Origin: Pseudomonas sp. GD03858 | GTDB taxonomy: Bacteria > Pseudomonadota > Gammaproteobacteria > Pseudomonadales > Pseudomonadaceae | Length of the DNA stretch: 64,000 nucleotides | Direction of reading: 5' to 3' | NCBI RefSeq assembly: GCF_029840925.1 | Contig: NZ_JAOCDM010000005.1 | Span: 38,610-102,609, forward strand | Shown: piece after piece, positions 27,338-36,249 of the stretch | Layout of the letters: each line of letters begins with the position of its first letter | How positions within the stretch are numbered: the stretch's first letter is position 1 | The notes under the pieces: model-generated | Told to the model about the DNA's origin: nothing | Seen by the model: the letters and a program-made list of their open reading frames with translations, nothing else | Databases searched by the model: none | Made by a program: the position numbers and the translations under genes

Positions 27338-28402
27338 ATGTCCCTGCGCAAGATTATCCATATCGACTGTGACTGTTTTTACGCTGCCATCGAGATGCGT
27401 GACGATCCACGTCTGGTCGGGCGCCCTATGGCGGTCGGAGGACAGCCGGGCAAGCGTGGGGTGATCGCCACCTGCAACTACGAGGCCCGCGCCTATGGTG
27501 TGCGCTCGGCCATGGCGTCGGGCCATGCGCTGAAACTGTGCCCGGACCTGGAGATCGTCAAGCCGCGCTTTGAGGCCTACCGCGAGGCATCTCGAGAGAT
27601 TCACGGGATCTTCCGTGACTACACCGAGCTGATCGAGCCGCTGTCGCTGGACGAGGCCTACCTGGATGTCACCGACAGCCAGTGGTTTTCCGGTAGCGCC
27701 ACGCGTATTGCCGAGGACATTCGCCGCCGGGTTGCCCAGCAGTTGCATATCACCGTTTCCGCGGGGGTGGCGCCGAACAAGTTCCTGGCCAAGATCGCCA
27801 GCGACTGGCGCAAGCCCAATGGCCTTTTCGTCATCACCCCGGACCAGGTGGAGGCGTTCGTCGCGGCGTTGCCAGTGGCACGCCTGCATGGGGTGGGCAA
27901 GGTCACGGCGGACAAGCTCTCGCGGCTGGGGATCGATACCTGCCTGTCATTGCGCGAGTGGTCGCGGCTGGCGCTGGTGCGCGAGTTCGGCAGTTTCGGC
28001 GAGCGGCTGTGGGGGCTGGCGCGGGGGATAGATGAGCGGGCGGTGCAAAGCGACAGTCGACGGCAGTCGGTCAGCGTCGAGAACACCTACGACCATGACC
28101 TGCCTGACCTGGACAGTTGCCTGGAAAAACTGCCGGAGCTGTTGGCCAGCCTGAACGAGCGGATTACGCGGATGGACAGCAGCTATCGGCCCGACAAGCC
28201 CTTCGTAAAGGTCAAGTTCCATGATTTCAGCCAGACCACCCTGGAGCAGGCGGGGGCGGGTAGGGATCTGGAAAGTTATCGGCAGTTGCTCAGCCAGGCG
28301 TTTGCCCGGGGTGGCAAGCCGGTGCGGTTGCTGGGCGTTGGGGTAAGGCTGCGCGATCTGCGCGGGGCGCATGAGCAGTTGGAGTTGTTCGAAGACAAAT
28401 AG
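27338..28402 (+). CDS. dinB: DNA polymerase IV
   Basis: A 354-residue Y-family translesion polymerase. The catalytic acidic residues appear in IIHIDCDCFYAAIEMRDD and in PLSLDEAYLDVT. GVAPNKFLAKIASDWRKPNG marks the palm/fingers, a helix-hairpin-helix follows (LHGVGKVTADKLSRLGI), then the little finger. It ends with a clamp-binding type tail (QLELFEDK). ATG at 27338 is used because the LexA box lies just upstream. It should be induced by DNA damage only if a functional RecA is present. Confidence 0.95.
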   Translation: MSLRKIIHIDCDCFYAAIEMRDDPRLVGRPMAVGGQPGKRGVIATCNYEARAYGVRSAMASGHALKLCPDLEIVKPRFEAYREASREIHGIFRDYTELIEPLSLDEAYLDVTDSQWFSGSATRIAEDIRRRVAQQLHITVSAGVAPNKFLAKIASDWRKPNGLFVITPDQVEAFVAALPVARLHGVGKVTADKLSRLGIDTCLSLREWSRLALVREFGSFGERLWGLARGIDERAVQSDSRRQSVSVENTYDHDLPDLDSCLEKLPELLASLNERITRMDSSYRPDKPFVKVKFHDFSQTTLEQAGAGRDLESYRQLLSQAFARGGKPVRLLGVGVRLRDLRGAHEQLELFEDK

Positions 28403-28406
28403 AAGA

Positions 28407-28430
28407 GGGGCTGCAAAGCAGCCCCTTTTC
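28407..28430. terminator. terminator between dinB and lipoprotein gene
   Basis: GGGGCTGC pairs with GCAGCCCC over an AAA loop and is followed by TTTT. It lies between convergent genes and may work in both directions. Confidence 0.85.
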
Positions 28431-28433
28431 GAT

Positions 28434-29387
28434 TTACTGCACGCCCGGATCGGCTACCAGGCGCCCGGTGGCCTTGGTCAGGGTTTGCAGGAACTCCTGC
28501 TGCAGCTCCGGATCGTTGCGGGTCAGCTCGATCAGGCTCTGCTCCAGCTCACTGGCTTCTTCTTCCAGGCCCAGTTCCGACAGGCGCTTGACCCGGTGCA
28601 CCCACTGGCCGACATCATCATCCTCGAGGTCGTCGAAGATCAGCTCGTGGGCCTCGAGCAGCTTGCCGCGCAGGTTGCCGCTGACCAGCAGGCTGGCATC
28701 GCCACGCACCTGGTTGTCCTCGTCGACCACCTGCAGGTGCAGGGTGCCGATATGATTGAGGTTCTGCTCGGAGAACGGGCTGTCGAGCAGGTTCAGCCGC
28801 AGCACACCGTTCTTGTCGGTGGTCAGCTCGTGGGTCATCTTGCCGGCCTTGACCTCGACCAGGCGCTCGTTCCACGGCAGGCTGATGGACTCCTCGCGCT
28901 TGCCTTTCTCGACCTCGTCGATGCCGGCCAGGTTCTGCTGCGCGCGGCCATTGGACTGCACGTTCATGAACGGGTTGACGCCGGCCAGGCCATAGCTGAG
29001 CCAGTCGTGGGTCATGCTGTCCGGCAGGTTGCCCAGCGCGAACACATTGACCACGTTGGCGCCGACACCGGCAACCACGGCCACCGTGCCCAGGGGGATC
29101 TCGTAGATTTCCCGCCAGGGTTGGTACGGGGTGTAGCGGTCGTAGCGGCGCGTCACTTCGAACTCGGTGACTTCGAAGCGCTTGAGTTCATGAATGCGCA
29201 CGCGCCGTTGCGGAAGCTCCATCACCTTGGGCTCGCCGACATCGATCTGCAGACTGTGCTCGAGCAGCTTGCGCTCGACGCGCTCCTCATGGTCGCTACG
29301 CTGGGACATCTGGTTGGCGCAGCCGCTGAGCAGCAGGGCGCCGCACAGTGCGGCGCCCCCCAGGGTGTAGGTACTTCGCTTGGACAT
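28434..29387 (-). CDS. hypothetical lipoprotein
   Basis: A 317-residue predicted lipoprotein with signal and lipobox (ALLLSGCANQM, lipid Cys about residue 23). The mature part is soluble, with one hydrophobic stretch near residue 100 (LGTVAVVAGVGANVVNVFAL) and a charged helical C-terminus. No family with known function is recognised. A GTG two codons upstream (29393) is an alternative start. Confidence 0.75.
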   Translation of the reverse strand: MSKRSTYTLGGAALCGALLLSGCANQMSQRSDHEERVERKLLEHSLQIDVGEPKVMELPQRRVRIHELKRFEVTEFEVTRRYDRYTPYQPWREIYEIPLGTVAVVAGVGANVVNVFALGNLPDSMTHDWLSYGLAGVNPFMNVQSNGRAQQNLAGIDEVEKGKREESISLPWNERLVEVKAGKMTHELTTDKNGVLRLNLLDSPFSEQNLNHIGTLHLQVVDEDNQVRGDASLLVSGNLRGKLLEAHELIFDDLEDDDVGQWVHRVKRLSELGLEEEASELEQSLIELTRNDPELQQEFLQTLTKATGRLVADPGVQ

Positions 29388-29408
29388 GATCACTCGCGTA
29401 ACGGGTTA

Positions 29409-31124
29409 TCAGCGGCGGATGCGGGCCTGCAGGAAGGTCAGCACGTCCTCGAGCGGCAGTGCCTGGGCCTCCGATTCGGTGCGGTGCTTGTATTCCAGGT
29501 TGCCTTCGGCCAGGCCGCGGTCGCTGACGACGATGCGGTGCGGAATGCCGATCAGCTCCATGTCGGCGAACTTGATGCCGGGGCTGGTCTTCTTGTCGCG
29601 GTCGTCCAGCAGTACTTCGTAGCCTGCGGCGGTCAGTTCGGCGTACAGCTTGTCGGTCGCTTCGCGAACCACGTCGGTTTCGTAGCGCAGTGGCACCAGG
29701 GCGATCTGGAACGGCGCCAGGGCGTCGTTCCAGATGATGCCCTTGTCGTCATGGTTCTGCTCGATGGCGGCGGCGACCACGCGGGACACGCCGATGCCGT
29801 AGCAGCCCATCGACAGTACGACAGGCTTGCCGTTCTCGCCCAGTACCTGGCACTTGAGCGCCTCGCTGTACTTGGTGCCGAGCTGGAAGATATGCCCAAC
29901 CTCGATGCCGCGCTTGATCACCAGGGTGCCCTGGCCGTCCGGGCTCGGATCGCCTTCGACCACGTTGCGCAGGTCGGCGACTTGTGGAACCGGCAGGTCG
30001 CGCTCCCAGTTCACGCCGAAATAGTGCTTGTCGTCGATGTTGGCGCCGATGCCGAAGTCGCTCATCAGGGTGACCGAGCGGTCGATGACGCATTCCAGCG
30101 GCAGGTTCAGCGGGCCGAGGGAGCCTGCACCGGCACCGATGGCGGCGCGCAGTTCGGCGTCGGAAGCCATCACCAGCGGGTCGGCGACCTGCTCCAGCTT
30201 GGCGGCCTTGATTTCGTTGAGCTCGTGGTCGCCACGGATGACCAGGGCGACCAGCTTGCCTTCCTCGGCACCGTGGACGATCAGGGTCTTGACGGTCTTC
30301 TCGATCGCCAGGCCGAAGTTCTCCACCAGGTCGGCGATGGTCTTGGCGTTTGGCGTGTCGACCAGGCGCAATTCTTCGGTAGGAGCCGGGCGCACGGTTT
30401 CACGCGGGATGGCTTCGGCTTTCTCGATGTTGGCGGCGTAGTCGGAGGTATCGCTGAAGATCACGTCGTCCTCGCCGGAAGAGGCGAGCACATGGAATTC
30501 GTGCGAGTAACTGCCACCGATGGAGCCGGTATCGGCCTGCACCGGGCGGAAGTCCAGGCCCAGGCGGGTGAAGATATTGGAGTATGCCAGGTGCATGCGG
30601 TCGTAGGTTTCCTGCAGGGAAGCCTGGTCGGCATGGAAGGAGTAGGCGTCCTTCATGATGAACTCGCGGCCACGCATCAGGCCGAAGCGCGGACGGATCT
30701 CGTCACGGAACTTGGTCTGGATCTGGTACATGTTCAGCGGCAGCTGCTTGTAGCTCGACAGCTCGTTGCGGGCCAGGTCGGTGATCACTTCCTCGTGGGT
30801 CGGGCCGACGCAGAAATCGCGCTGGTGGCGATCCTTCAGGCGCAGCAGCTCAGGGCCGTACTGCTCCCAGCGACCGGATTCCTGCCACAGTTCGGCGGGC
30901 TGGATGCTCGGCATCAATACTTCGAGCGCCCCGGCGGCGTTCATTTCCTCGCGGACCACCGCCTCGACCTTGCGCATCACCCGCAGGCCCATCGGCAGCC
31001 AGGTGTACAGGCCGGAGGCCAGTTTGCGGATCATGCCGGCGCGCAGCATGAGCTGGTGGCTGATGACCACTGCATCGGCCGGGGTTTCTTTCTGGGTGGC
31101 GAGCAAGTATTGACTGGTGCGCAT
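29409..31124 (-). CDS. proS: prolyl-tRNA synthetase
   Basis: A 571-residue bacterial-type class II prolyl-tRNA synthetase. Motif 2 lies in [20 protein letters not shown]. The INS editing domain, which removes alanine from tRNA-Pro, occupies about residues 225-395. The class signature near the end includes [15 protein letters not shown], and the anticodon-binding domain follows. The start is at [15 protein letters not shown]. It is monocistronic by appearance. Confidence 0.96.
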   Translation of the reverse strand: MRTSQYLLATQKETPADAVVISHQLMLRAGMIRKLASGLYTWLPMGLRVMRKVEAVVREEMNAAGALEVLMPSIQPAELWQESGRWEQYGPELLRLKDRHQRDFCVGPTHEEVITDLARNELSSYKQLPLNMYQIQTKFRDEIRPRFGLMRGREFIMKDAYSFHADQASLQETYDRMHLAYSNIFTRLGLDFRPVQADTGSIGGSYSHEFHVLASSGEDDVIFSDTSDYAANIEKAEAIPRETVRPAPTEELRLVDTPNAKTIADLVENFGLAIEKTVKTLIVHGAEEGKLVALVIRGDHELNEIKAAKLEQVADPLVMASDAELRAAIGAGAGSLGPLNLPLECVIDRSVTLMSDFGIGANIDDKHYFGVNWERDLPVPQVADLRNVVEGDPSPDGQGTLVIKRGIEVGHIFQLGTKYSEALKCQVLGENGKPVVLSMGCYGIGVSRVVAAAIEQNHDDKGIIWNDALAPFQIALVPLRYETDVVREATDKLYAELTAAGYEVLLDDRDKKTSPGIKFADMELIGIPHRIVVSDRGLAEGNLEYKHRTESEAQALPLEDVLTFLQARIRR

Positions 31125-31224
31125 GGTGAGCCGTGTCGATTGCCTGAAAGTGAAATGACCCCGCATTGTACGGGGGCGAGACGAAAGCGTACAGAATGCA
31201 GCACGCGGGCGATTCTGTCAGCCA

Positions 31225-31251
31225 AGAAAAAGCCCGGCGTGTGCCGGGCTC
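31225..31251 (-). terminator. terminator after oprD-family gene
   Basis: AGCCCGGC pairs with GCCGGGCT over GTGT; the minus strand continues into TTTTTC. Confidence 0.85.
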
Positions 31252-31281
31252 GTTCATTTGCGTGGCAAGGCCGGCGCAGTC

Positions 31282-32565
31282 TTACAGGATACTCAGCGGG
31301 TACTCGACGATCAGGCGCAGTTCGTCCAGCGACGGCGAGCCGTAGACGTTGTCCGAGGATCGGTAGGTCGCCTGGCGCACGCGCAGGCTCAGGTCCTTGG
31401 CCGGGCCTTCCTGGAGCACGTACTTGATGTCGATATCGCGTTCCCATTCCTTGCCGTTGTTGGTCACGTCGGTGTTGGCACCGGTACCGTGGGCATAGCG
31501 GGTCATGAAGGTCAGGCCCGGGATGCCATATTCGGCGAAGTTCAGGTCGTAGCGAGCCTGCCAGGATTTCTCGTCTTCGGCGTTGAAGTCGGAGCGGGCG
31601 ATGGAGTTGGCGAGGAACACGGTACCGCCACCATCGACGCCGTAGCCGTACTGGCCGTCGCCGGTCACGCGCTGGAAGGCCAGGGTGAAGGTGTGGGCGC
31701 CAATGTTGTAGGCACCGGACAGGCTGAACGCGCGGTTGTCGAGCTTGGTGGTGTCGTCCTTGTCGGCGCGCACCAGGCCACGGCCATCGCTCTTGGTGTC
31801 ATAGATGTTGAAGTCGAACACCAAGCCTTGCTTGTCCGAGATCGGCACCGCCCAGTTGACGTTGGCGTAGTATTTGCGCCAGTAGTCTTCGACCTTGGAG
31901 TAGTAAAGGCTGGTGGACAGGCTGTCGGTGAAGGCGTAAGTGCCACCGAACACGTCGGCTTCCTTCAGGCGGAAGCTGTCGCGATTGGTCTCTTCCTGGG
32001 CTGTGAGGCTGGTGAAGCGACCGGCGTGAACGGTCAGGCCTTTGATCTCGTTGCTGGTCAGCAAGGCGCCCTGGGCAATTTCCGGCAGCAGACGGCTATC
32101 GTCGGTGGCGAACACTGGCAGTGCGGTGAACTGGTCCCCGACTTTCAGCACGGTATCGGAGATGCGGAACTTGGCGGCGGCGCCACCCTTGGAGTAGTCA
32201 TCCTGGGAGCGACCGTCCGAACCGGTGGGGAACAGGCCGGTGCCGGCGCGGCCCTTGCCGCTGTCGAGTTTCAGGCCGAGCATGCCGATGGCGTCGACGC
32301 CGACGCCCACGGTGCCCTGGGTGAAGCCGGATTCGTAGGTGCCGAGGAAGCCCAGGCCGGTTTCCTCGCGACGGCTCTGGCGGTTGCCTTCCTCGTCGCG
32401 ATCGTTGTTGCGGAAGTCACGGCTGAAATACAGCATCCGGGTCTTGACGTTGAGCTTGCTGTCTTCGATGAAACCCTTGGATTCATCCTGCGAAGAGGCA
32501 ATGGCCATCTGCGAAGTCCCTGCCGCGACGGCCAGGGCGATCATGCTCCACTTCATCACGCGCAT
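31282..32565 (-). CDS. OprD-family outer-membrane porin
   Basis: A 427-residue substrate-selective porin of the Pseudomonas OprD family. A signal peptide (to about residue 23, ending IASS) precedes the conserved start of the mature barrel (KGFIEDSKLNVKTRMLYFSRDFR). Typical family blocks follow: GTYESGFTQGTVGVGVDAIGM and ending DELRLIVEYPLSIL. The subgroup and substrate (basic amino acids for OprD itself) cannot be settled; it is near the position of P. putida oprD beside proS. Its promoter lies in the long upstream gap. Confidence 0.9.
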   Translation of the reverse strand: MRVMKWSMIALAVAAGTSQMAIASSQDESKGFIEDSKLNVKTRMLYFSRDFRNNDRDEEGNRQSRREETGLGFLGTYESGFTQGTVGVGVDAIGMLGLKLDSGKGRAGTGLFPTGSDGRSQDDYSKGGAAAKFRISDTVLKVGDQFTALPVFATDDSRLLPEIAQGALLTSNEIKGLTVHAGRFTSLTAQEETNRDSFRLKEADVFGGTYAFTDSLSTSLYYSKVEDYWRKYYANVNWAVPISDKQGLVFDFNIYDTKSDGRGLVRADKDDTTKLDNRAFSLSGAYNIGAHTFTLAFQRVTGDGQYGYGVDGGGTVFLANSIARSDFNAEDEKSWQARYDLNFAEYGIPGLTFMTRYAHGTGANTDVTNNGKEWERDIDIKYVLQEGPAKDLSLRVRQATYRSSDNVYGSPSLDELRLIVEYPLSIL

Positions 32566-33337
32566 CGTGATTTGCTCCTTTGGTTTTTAGGAAGAGTACC
32601 GCTGCACCCGGATGTTTTAGTTATAGGGGCAGCTCTTTCTTGTTATGTCGGCGAAAATGTATATCACGCAGACTATTCTTGGCGATATGGGCGGAAACGA
32701 CCTTTCGGTAACTTTACGGCCATGTCGCTGTTGGTTATTTCCATGTCGCAAATCACGCCCGTTTATATAGGGCGCACAACACCAGCGCTGTCTCGAAACC
32801 GTCATGAATGTATAAATACAAAGTACGGCTTGTGAAACTCCCTGGTTAACCGATGCCGCTGTTGTTATTTGTCGCGCTCACCTTGCAATGCAGGGGGCGT
32901 GCCGACTTGGCGTATGGAGAATGCAACAAGCGTGCTCAAAATCGCGAACGCTTGATGAAATTTTCACATTTCACCGACCTCGATGGAGAAAACCTCCGTA
33001 AACACGGGGTGTCTCCCGCTTTCTGGTGAGTGACGCGGTGACGGCACTGACGCCAGGTCAAGCTGCCTTCCAAGTCAAGGTGTTACCGGCAACTGTTGAT
33101 CCTGGCTGTTTTATGTGACGCAAGTGTGGTGGCGGTGTTGGCGGCGGCATCATTATGGTGCGAAAAGTAGCGGAGTGTTACCGAAGCGGGGCGACAGGCC
33201 CGTCGCTCATGTGCTTCAACTGTCGTCCGGCGCCTGTTTTGCTGTTTGATGCGTGTGGCGCTGGAGGAAGCGGGGTATCCTGCACATCCGTGTTTCCGCC
33301 CGCGTGGGCGGGCTGTTTGCTGTCAAGGAGGTTTGCC
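32566..33337. other. long intergenic region between oprD-family gene and HIT gene
   Basis: About 770 bases with mixed composition. The part nearest the porin is AT-rich and should hold its promoter. No open frame here has convincing protein character, and no tRNA or known riboswitch was recognised. The last bases give the AAGGAGG ribosome site of the HIT gene. Confidence 0.45.
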
Positions 33338-33757
33338 GTGTTCACCCTCGATTCGCGCCTGCAACAGGATTCCCTGGTGCTTGGCGATCTGCCGCTGTGC
33401 CGTCTGCTGCTGAGCAAGGACGCCAACTATCCCTGGTTCATTCTGGTGCCGCGCCGTGCTGACGTCAGCGAACTGTTCGAGCTCGACGAGGTGGACCAGC
33501 GCCAGCTGTGGGAGGAGACGACGGCGTTGGCCGAAGCTCTGAAAGATGCCTTCGCCGCCGACAAGATGAACGTCGCGACCCTGGGCAACGTGGTCAGCCA
33601 ACTGCACATGCATGTGATCGTGCGCCGCCATGGCGATGCGGCCTGGCCTGCACCTGTTTGGGGCAAGGTGCCGGCTATCGGCTATACGCAAGAGCAGGTG
33701 GACGGTGTCCGCCAGCGGATGCGTGCATTGCTTGGCGATAGCTTCAAGGAGGTCTGA
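33338..33757 (+). CDS. HIT-domain protein
   Basis: A 139-residue histidine-triad nucleotide-binding protein. The triad motif is [13 protein letters not shown]. Members hydrolyse or bind nucleoside phosphates; this subgroup in proteobacteria is poorly characterised. The GTG start is well supported by AAGGAGG seven bases upstream. The next gene slyX begins two bases after its stop, so they form an operon. Confidence 0.88.
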   Translation: MFTLDSRLQQDSLVLGDLPLCRLLLSKDANYPWFILVPRRADVSELFELDEVDQRQLWEETTALAEALKDAFAADKMNVATLGNVVSQLHMHVIVRRHGDAAWPAPVWGKVPAIGYTQEQVDGVRQRMRALLGDSFKEV

Positions 33758-33759
33758 AC

Positions 33760-33972
33760 GTGTCGCAGGAAATGGAGTCGCGTATCACCGAGCTGGAAAC
33801 CCGTCAGGCTTTCCAGGATGACACTATCCAGGCGCTCAACGATGTGGTGGTCGAGCAGCATCGAGTTATCGAACGGCTGCAGTTGCAGATGGCCGAGCTG
33901 ATCAAGCGTCACGAAGAGATGGTCGGCCAATACGCTGGCGGGGGGGAGGAGCCACCGCCGCCTCATTATTGA
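33760..33972 (+). CDS. slyX: SlyX family protein
   Basis: A 70-residue coiled-coil protein ([20 protein letters not shown], continuing in heptads to about residue 55) with a Pro-rich end (EEPPPPHY). The family function is unknown. It starts with GTG just behind the HIT gene and overlaps nothing downstream; the next gene is convergent. Confidence 0.88.
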   Translation: MSQEMESRITELETRQAFQDDTIQALNDVVVEQHRVIERLQLQMAELIKRHEEMVGQYAGGGEEPPPPHY

Positions 33973-33992
33973 GCGCGGCGGAGGCGGGGTGG

Positions 33993-34586
33993 TCAGCGGC
34001 GCGAAACCGCCACCACGTCTTCGGCCTGCAGGCCTTTGTCGCGGTGCATTACCGAGAACTCCACGCGTTGCCCCTCGACCAGGACGCGATGGCCCTCGCC
34101 GCGGATGGCGCGAAAGTGAACGAAGATATCGTCACCGGAGTCGCGGGAGATGAAGCCGAAGCCCTTGGACGTGTTGAACCACTTCACCGTGCCGGTATCG
34201 CGCTTGCCGCCATCCTGCGGGGCGCCCTGGCTGCTCCGGGCCTTTCGCGTGCCGCGGGCGAAGCCGGCGACCAGGTGCAGGGCGCAGGCCAGCGTGGCGC
34301 AGGCCAGTGCTGGCAGGTTGCCCAGCTCCGGACGGGCCAGCAGGGCGAGGGTTTGCAGGATCACGGCCACCACCAGCAGGATGCTGCTGGCGCGTTGCAG
34401 TTGCTGGCGCATGCCCTTGTAGTAATGCGGCAGGACAGGGGCCAGCACCAGGTTCAGCAGGCCGAGCAGCGCCAGGTAGACCGCTTCTGGTTGTTGGAGG
34501 AAAGGTGTTGCGTCAGTTTTCAGGCTGGGTATGAGCGATAGCAGCAAAGCCGCCACGCCCGTCACCAGATGGACGATCTTGAACAT
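33993..34586 (-). CDS. membrane protein with C-terminal cold-shock domain
   Basis: A 197-residue fusion. Residues ~1-115 hold four hydrophobic helices (TM1 [17 protein letters not shown]2 [19 protein letters not shown]3 [19 protein letters not shown]4 [15 protein letters not shown]). A basic linker follows, then a full cold-shock domain: [19 protein letters not shown] with RNP1, and DDIFVHF as RNP2. It would tether an RNA/ssDNA-binding domain to the inner face of the membrane. The start is at MFKIVHLV; a longer reading is possible but lacks merit. Confidence 0.85.
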   Translation of the reverse strand: MFKIVHLVTGVAALLLSLIPSLKTDATPFLQQPEAVYLALLGLLNLVLAPVLPHYYKGMRQQLQRASSILLVVAVILQTLALLARPELGNLPALACATLACALHLVAGFARGTRKARSSQGAPQDGGKRDTGTVKWFNTSKGFGFISRDSGDDIFVHFRAIRGEGHRVLVEGQRVEFSVMHRDKGLQAEDVVAVSRR

Positions 34587-34865
34587 TAGGTTTGGCTCAC
34601 GTTGATAAGGCCGATCACAGGATGAGCTGGTCGCACGGTGCGCATGAGGTGTAAGCGCGAAAACGTGACGGGCCAGCCTATGCACCCGGCACTGACAATC
34701 CGCACGGGTGGCACGCTGCCTATTTAACAGCAAAGGCGGGGGCTTCTCAAACGGCACGCTCCAGATGGTCGCGGCGATGGCCTCGTGTCATGGGCGCCGC
34801 GCAGCGACTCTTGTTACAGTTGTCCTGCCCGCTTGGTTATCAAGCCTTATGGAAAGGGGAACTTC

Positions 34866-35336
34866 ATGGCAATCGATATCGGTATCAGTGAAGAAGATCG
34901 CAAGTCCATCGCCGATGGGCTGTCCCGACTGTTGTCGGATACCTATGTGCTGTATCTGAAGACCCATAGCTTTCATTGGAACGTCAAGGGTCCGTCGTTT
35001 CGAACCCTGCACCTGATGTTCGAGGAGCAATACAACGAACTGGCCCTGGCGGTCGACTCCATTGCCGAGCGCATTCGCGCACTGGGTTTTCCAGCGCCGG
35101 GGGCCTATTCCTTCTATGCCCGCCACTCTTCGATCAAGGAAGAGGAGGGGGTGCCGCCTGCCGATGAAATGATCCGCCAGTTGGTCGAGGGCCAGCAGGC
35201 GGTGGTGCGTACGGCACGCAGCATCTTCCCGGTGGTGGACAAGGTCAGTGATGAGCCGACGGCCGACTTGCTCACCCAGCGCATGCAGGTGCATGAGAAA
35301 ACCGCCTGGATGCTGCGCGTCCTGCTCGAAGAGTGA
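34866..35336 (+). CDS. dps: Dps family DNA-binding ferritin
   Basis: A 156-residue Dps-like protein that stores iron and protects DNA from peroxide. The inter-subunit ferroxidase site is readable in [20 protein letters not shown] and in the acidic [19 protein letters not shown] segment. It has a short N-terminus without the Lys-rich tail of E. coli Dps, so DNA binding is uncertain. AAGGGGA precedes the ATG. Confidence 0.92.
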   Translation: MAIDIGISEEDRKSIADGLSRLLSDTYVLYLKTHSFHWNVKGPSFRTLHLMFEEQYNELALAVDSIAERIRALGFPAPGAYSFYARHSSIKEEEGVPPADEMIRQLVEGQQAVVRTARSIFPVVDKVSDEPTADLLTQRMQVHEKTAWMLRVLLEE

Positions 35337-35460
35337 TGATTGCCGCCTGATCGTCGTGCAGGCTGCCAGGCCGGGCCCGAGACAGGGTCCGGTCGTTTTG
35401 CGGGGAAGGTCTTGCCGCTGCCAGGCAAAACCGTTTCGCGGCTTCATTGGCGTCATTGAT

Positions 35461-35482
35461 TCCACTCGCAGTAGCGAGTGGA
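35461..35482. other. perfect 9-bp hairpin between dps and RHH gene
   Basis: TCCACTCGC, loop AGTA, GCGAGTGGA. There is no T run, so it is not a standard terminator. It lies 28 bases before the next gene and could be a regulatory or processing signal. Confidence 0.45.
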
Positions 35483-35509
35483 GGGAGTTCGTGACGATGG
35501 AGCGAAGCG

Positions 35510-35842
35510 ATGACGCATATGGTGCAGGGTATCAATGGCGGTGCGCGGCAGGGGGCGGGCAGGCCCCGCCTGGACCCCTTCAGGCATGATTTCGACATGA
35601 ATCAGGCCGGGCCTGTCTCGCGTTCCGTGCGGCTCAACGGCTTCGCTACCTGCCTGCGCCTGGAAGCGGTGTACTGGCGGATCCTGGAGCGTATCGCCGA
35701 GGCCAATCACTGCTCGGTGAGCGCCGTGCTGTCCTACGTGGATCGTGAGGTGCACTTGCGCCATGGTGGTGTGAGGAATTTCAGCGGGCTTGTCCGGGTC
35801 ATCTGCGTGAACTGGCTGCAGGACATGCCGGAGGCGCATTGA
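35510..35842 (+). CDS. ribbon-helix-helix domain protein
   Basis: A 110-residue protein. The second half (SRSVRLNGFATCLRLEAVYW and IAEANHCSVSAVLSYVDREV) matches the RHH_4 type of ribbon-helix-helix proteins, probable DNA-binding regulators. ATG at 35510 has GGAG at a good distance; an internal ATG at 35597 would give only the RHH part. No toxin partner is adjacent. Confidence 0.75.
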   Translation: MTHMVQGINGGARQGAGRPRLDPFRHDFDMNQAGPVSRSVRLNGFATCLRLEAVYWRILERIAEANHCSVSAVLSYVDREVHLRHGGVRNFSGLVRVICVNWLQDMPEAH

Positions 35843-35935
35843 CCGCCCAGCGGGCTGCGCTGCTCTGCTTAACCATATATAATCCCGCTCTTTGCTGCCC
35901 TGGGCAGCGTGCGATGTGGTTGACGAGAAACACCC

Positions 35936-36157
35936 ATGCCCCTTTACGACTATCAATGTGCATCCTGCGATCACCGGATGGAGGTGTTGCAGAAGATCAG
36001 CGCCGCGCCGCTGAGCGATTGCCCGGTGTGCCAGGCGCCTTCATTGAAGAAGCTGCTGTCGGTCCCCGGCTTTCGCCTGAGCGGCAACGGCTGGTACGAG
36101 ACCGACTTCAAGACCGGGGCGAAAAAGAATCTGGCAGGCGGCGACAAGGCCGACTGA
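35936..36157 (+). CDS. FmdB-family zinc-ribbon protein
   Basis: A 73-residue protein with two CxxC pairs, CASC (residues 8-11) and CPVC, forming a zinc ribbon, followed by FRLSGNGWYETDFK. The family is named after a proposed regulator of amide utilisation, but most members are of unknown function. In Pseudomonas it commonly lies just upstream of aspS, as here. Confidence 0.9.
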   Translation: MPLYDYQCASCDHRMEVLQKISAAPLSDCPVCQAPSLKKLLSVPGFRLSGNGWYETDFKTGAKKNLAGGDKAD

Positions 36158-36249
36158 GTTGAATTGCACCGACCAGGTCTTGCAGTATTAGCCCCTTGGG
36201 CGGCCAAGACCTCCACCGAATACACGAATCACGAGAAGAAACCACGATC

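Noticed and set aside
28371..31427. A very long plus-strand open frame (over 1000 codons) opposite proS and the lipoprotein gene
   Set aside because: It is an antisense shadow: high G+C third positions of the real minus-strand genes keep the opposite frame open. Its translation has no family character, while proS on the other strand has all synthetase motifs.
35510..35842. Toxin-antitoxin module at the ribbon-helix-helix gene
   Set aside because: No second small gene is next to it; neighbours are dps and an FmdB-family gene.
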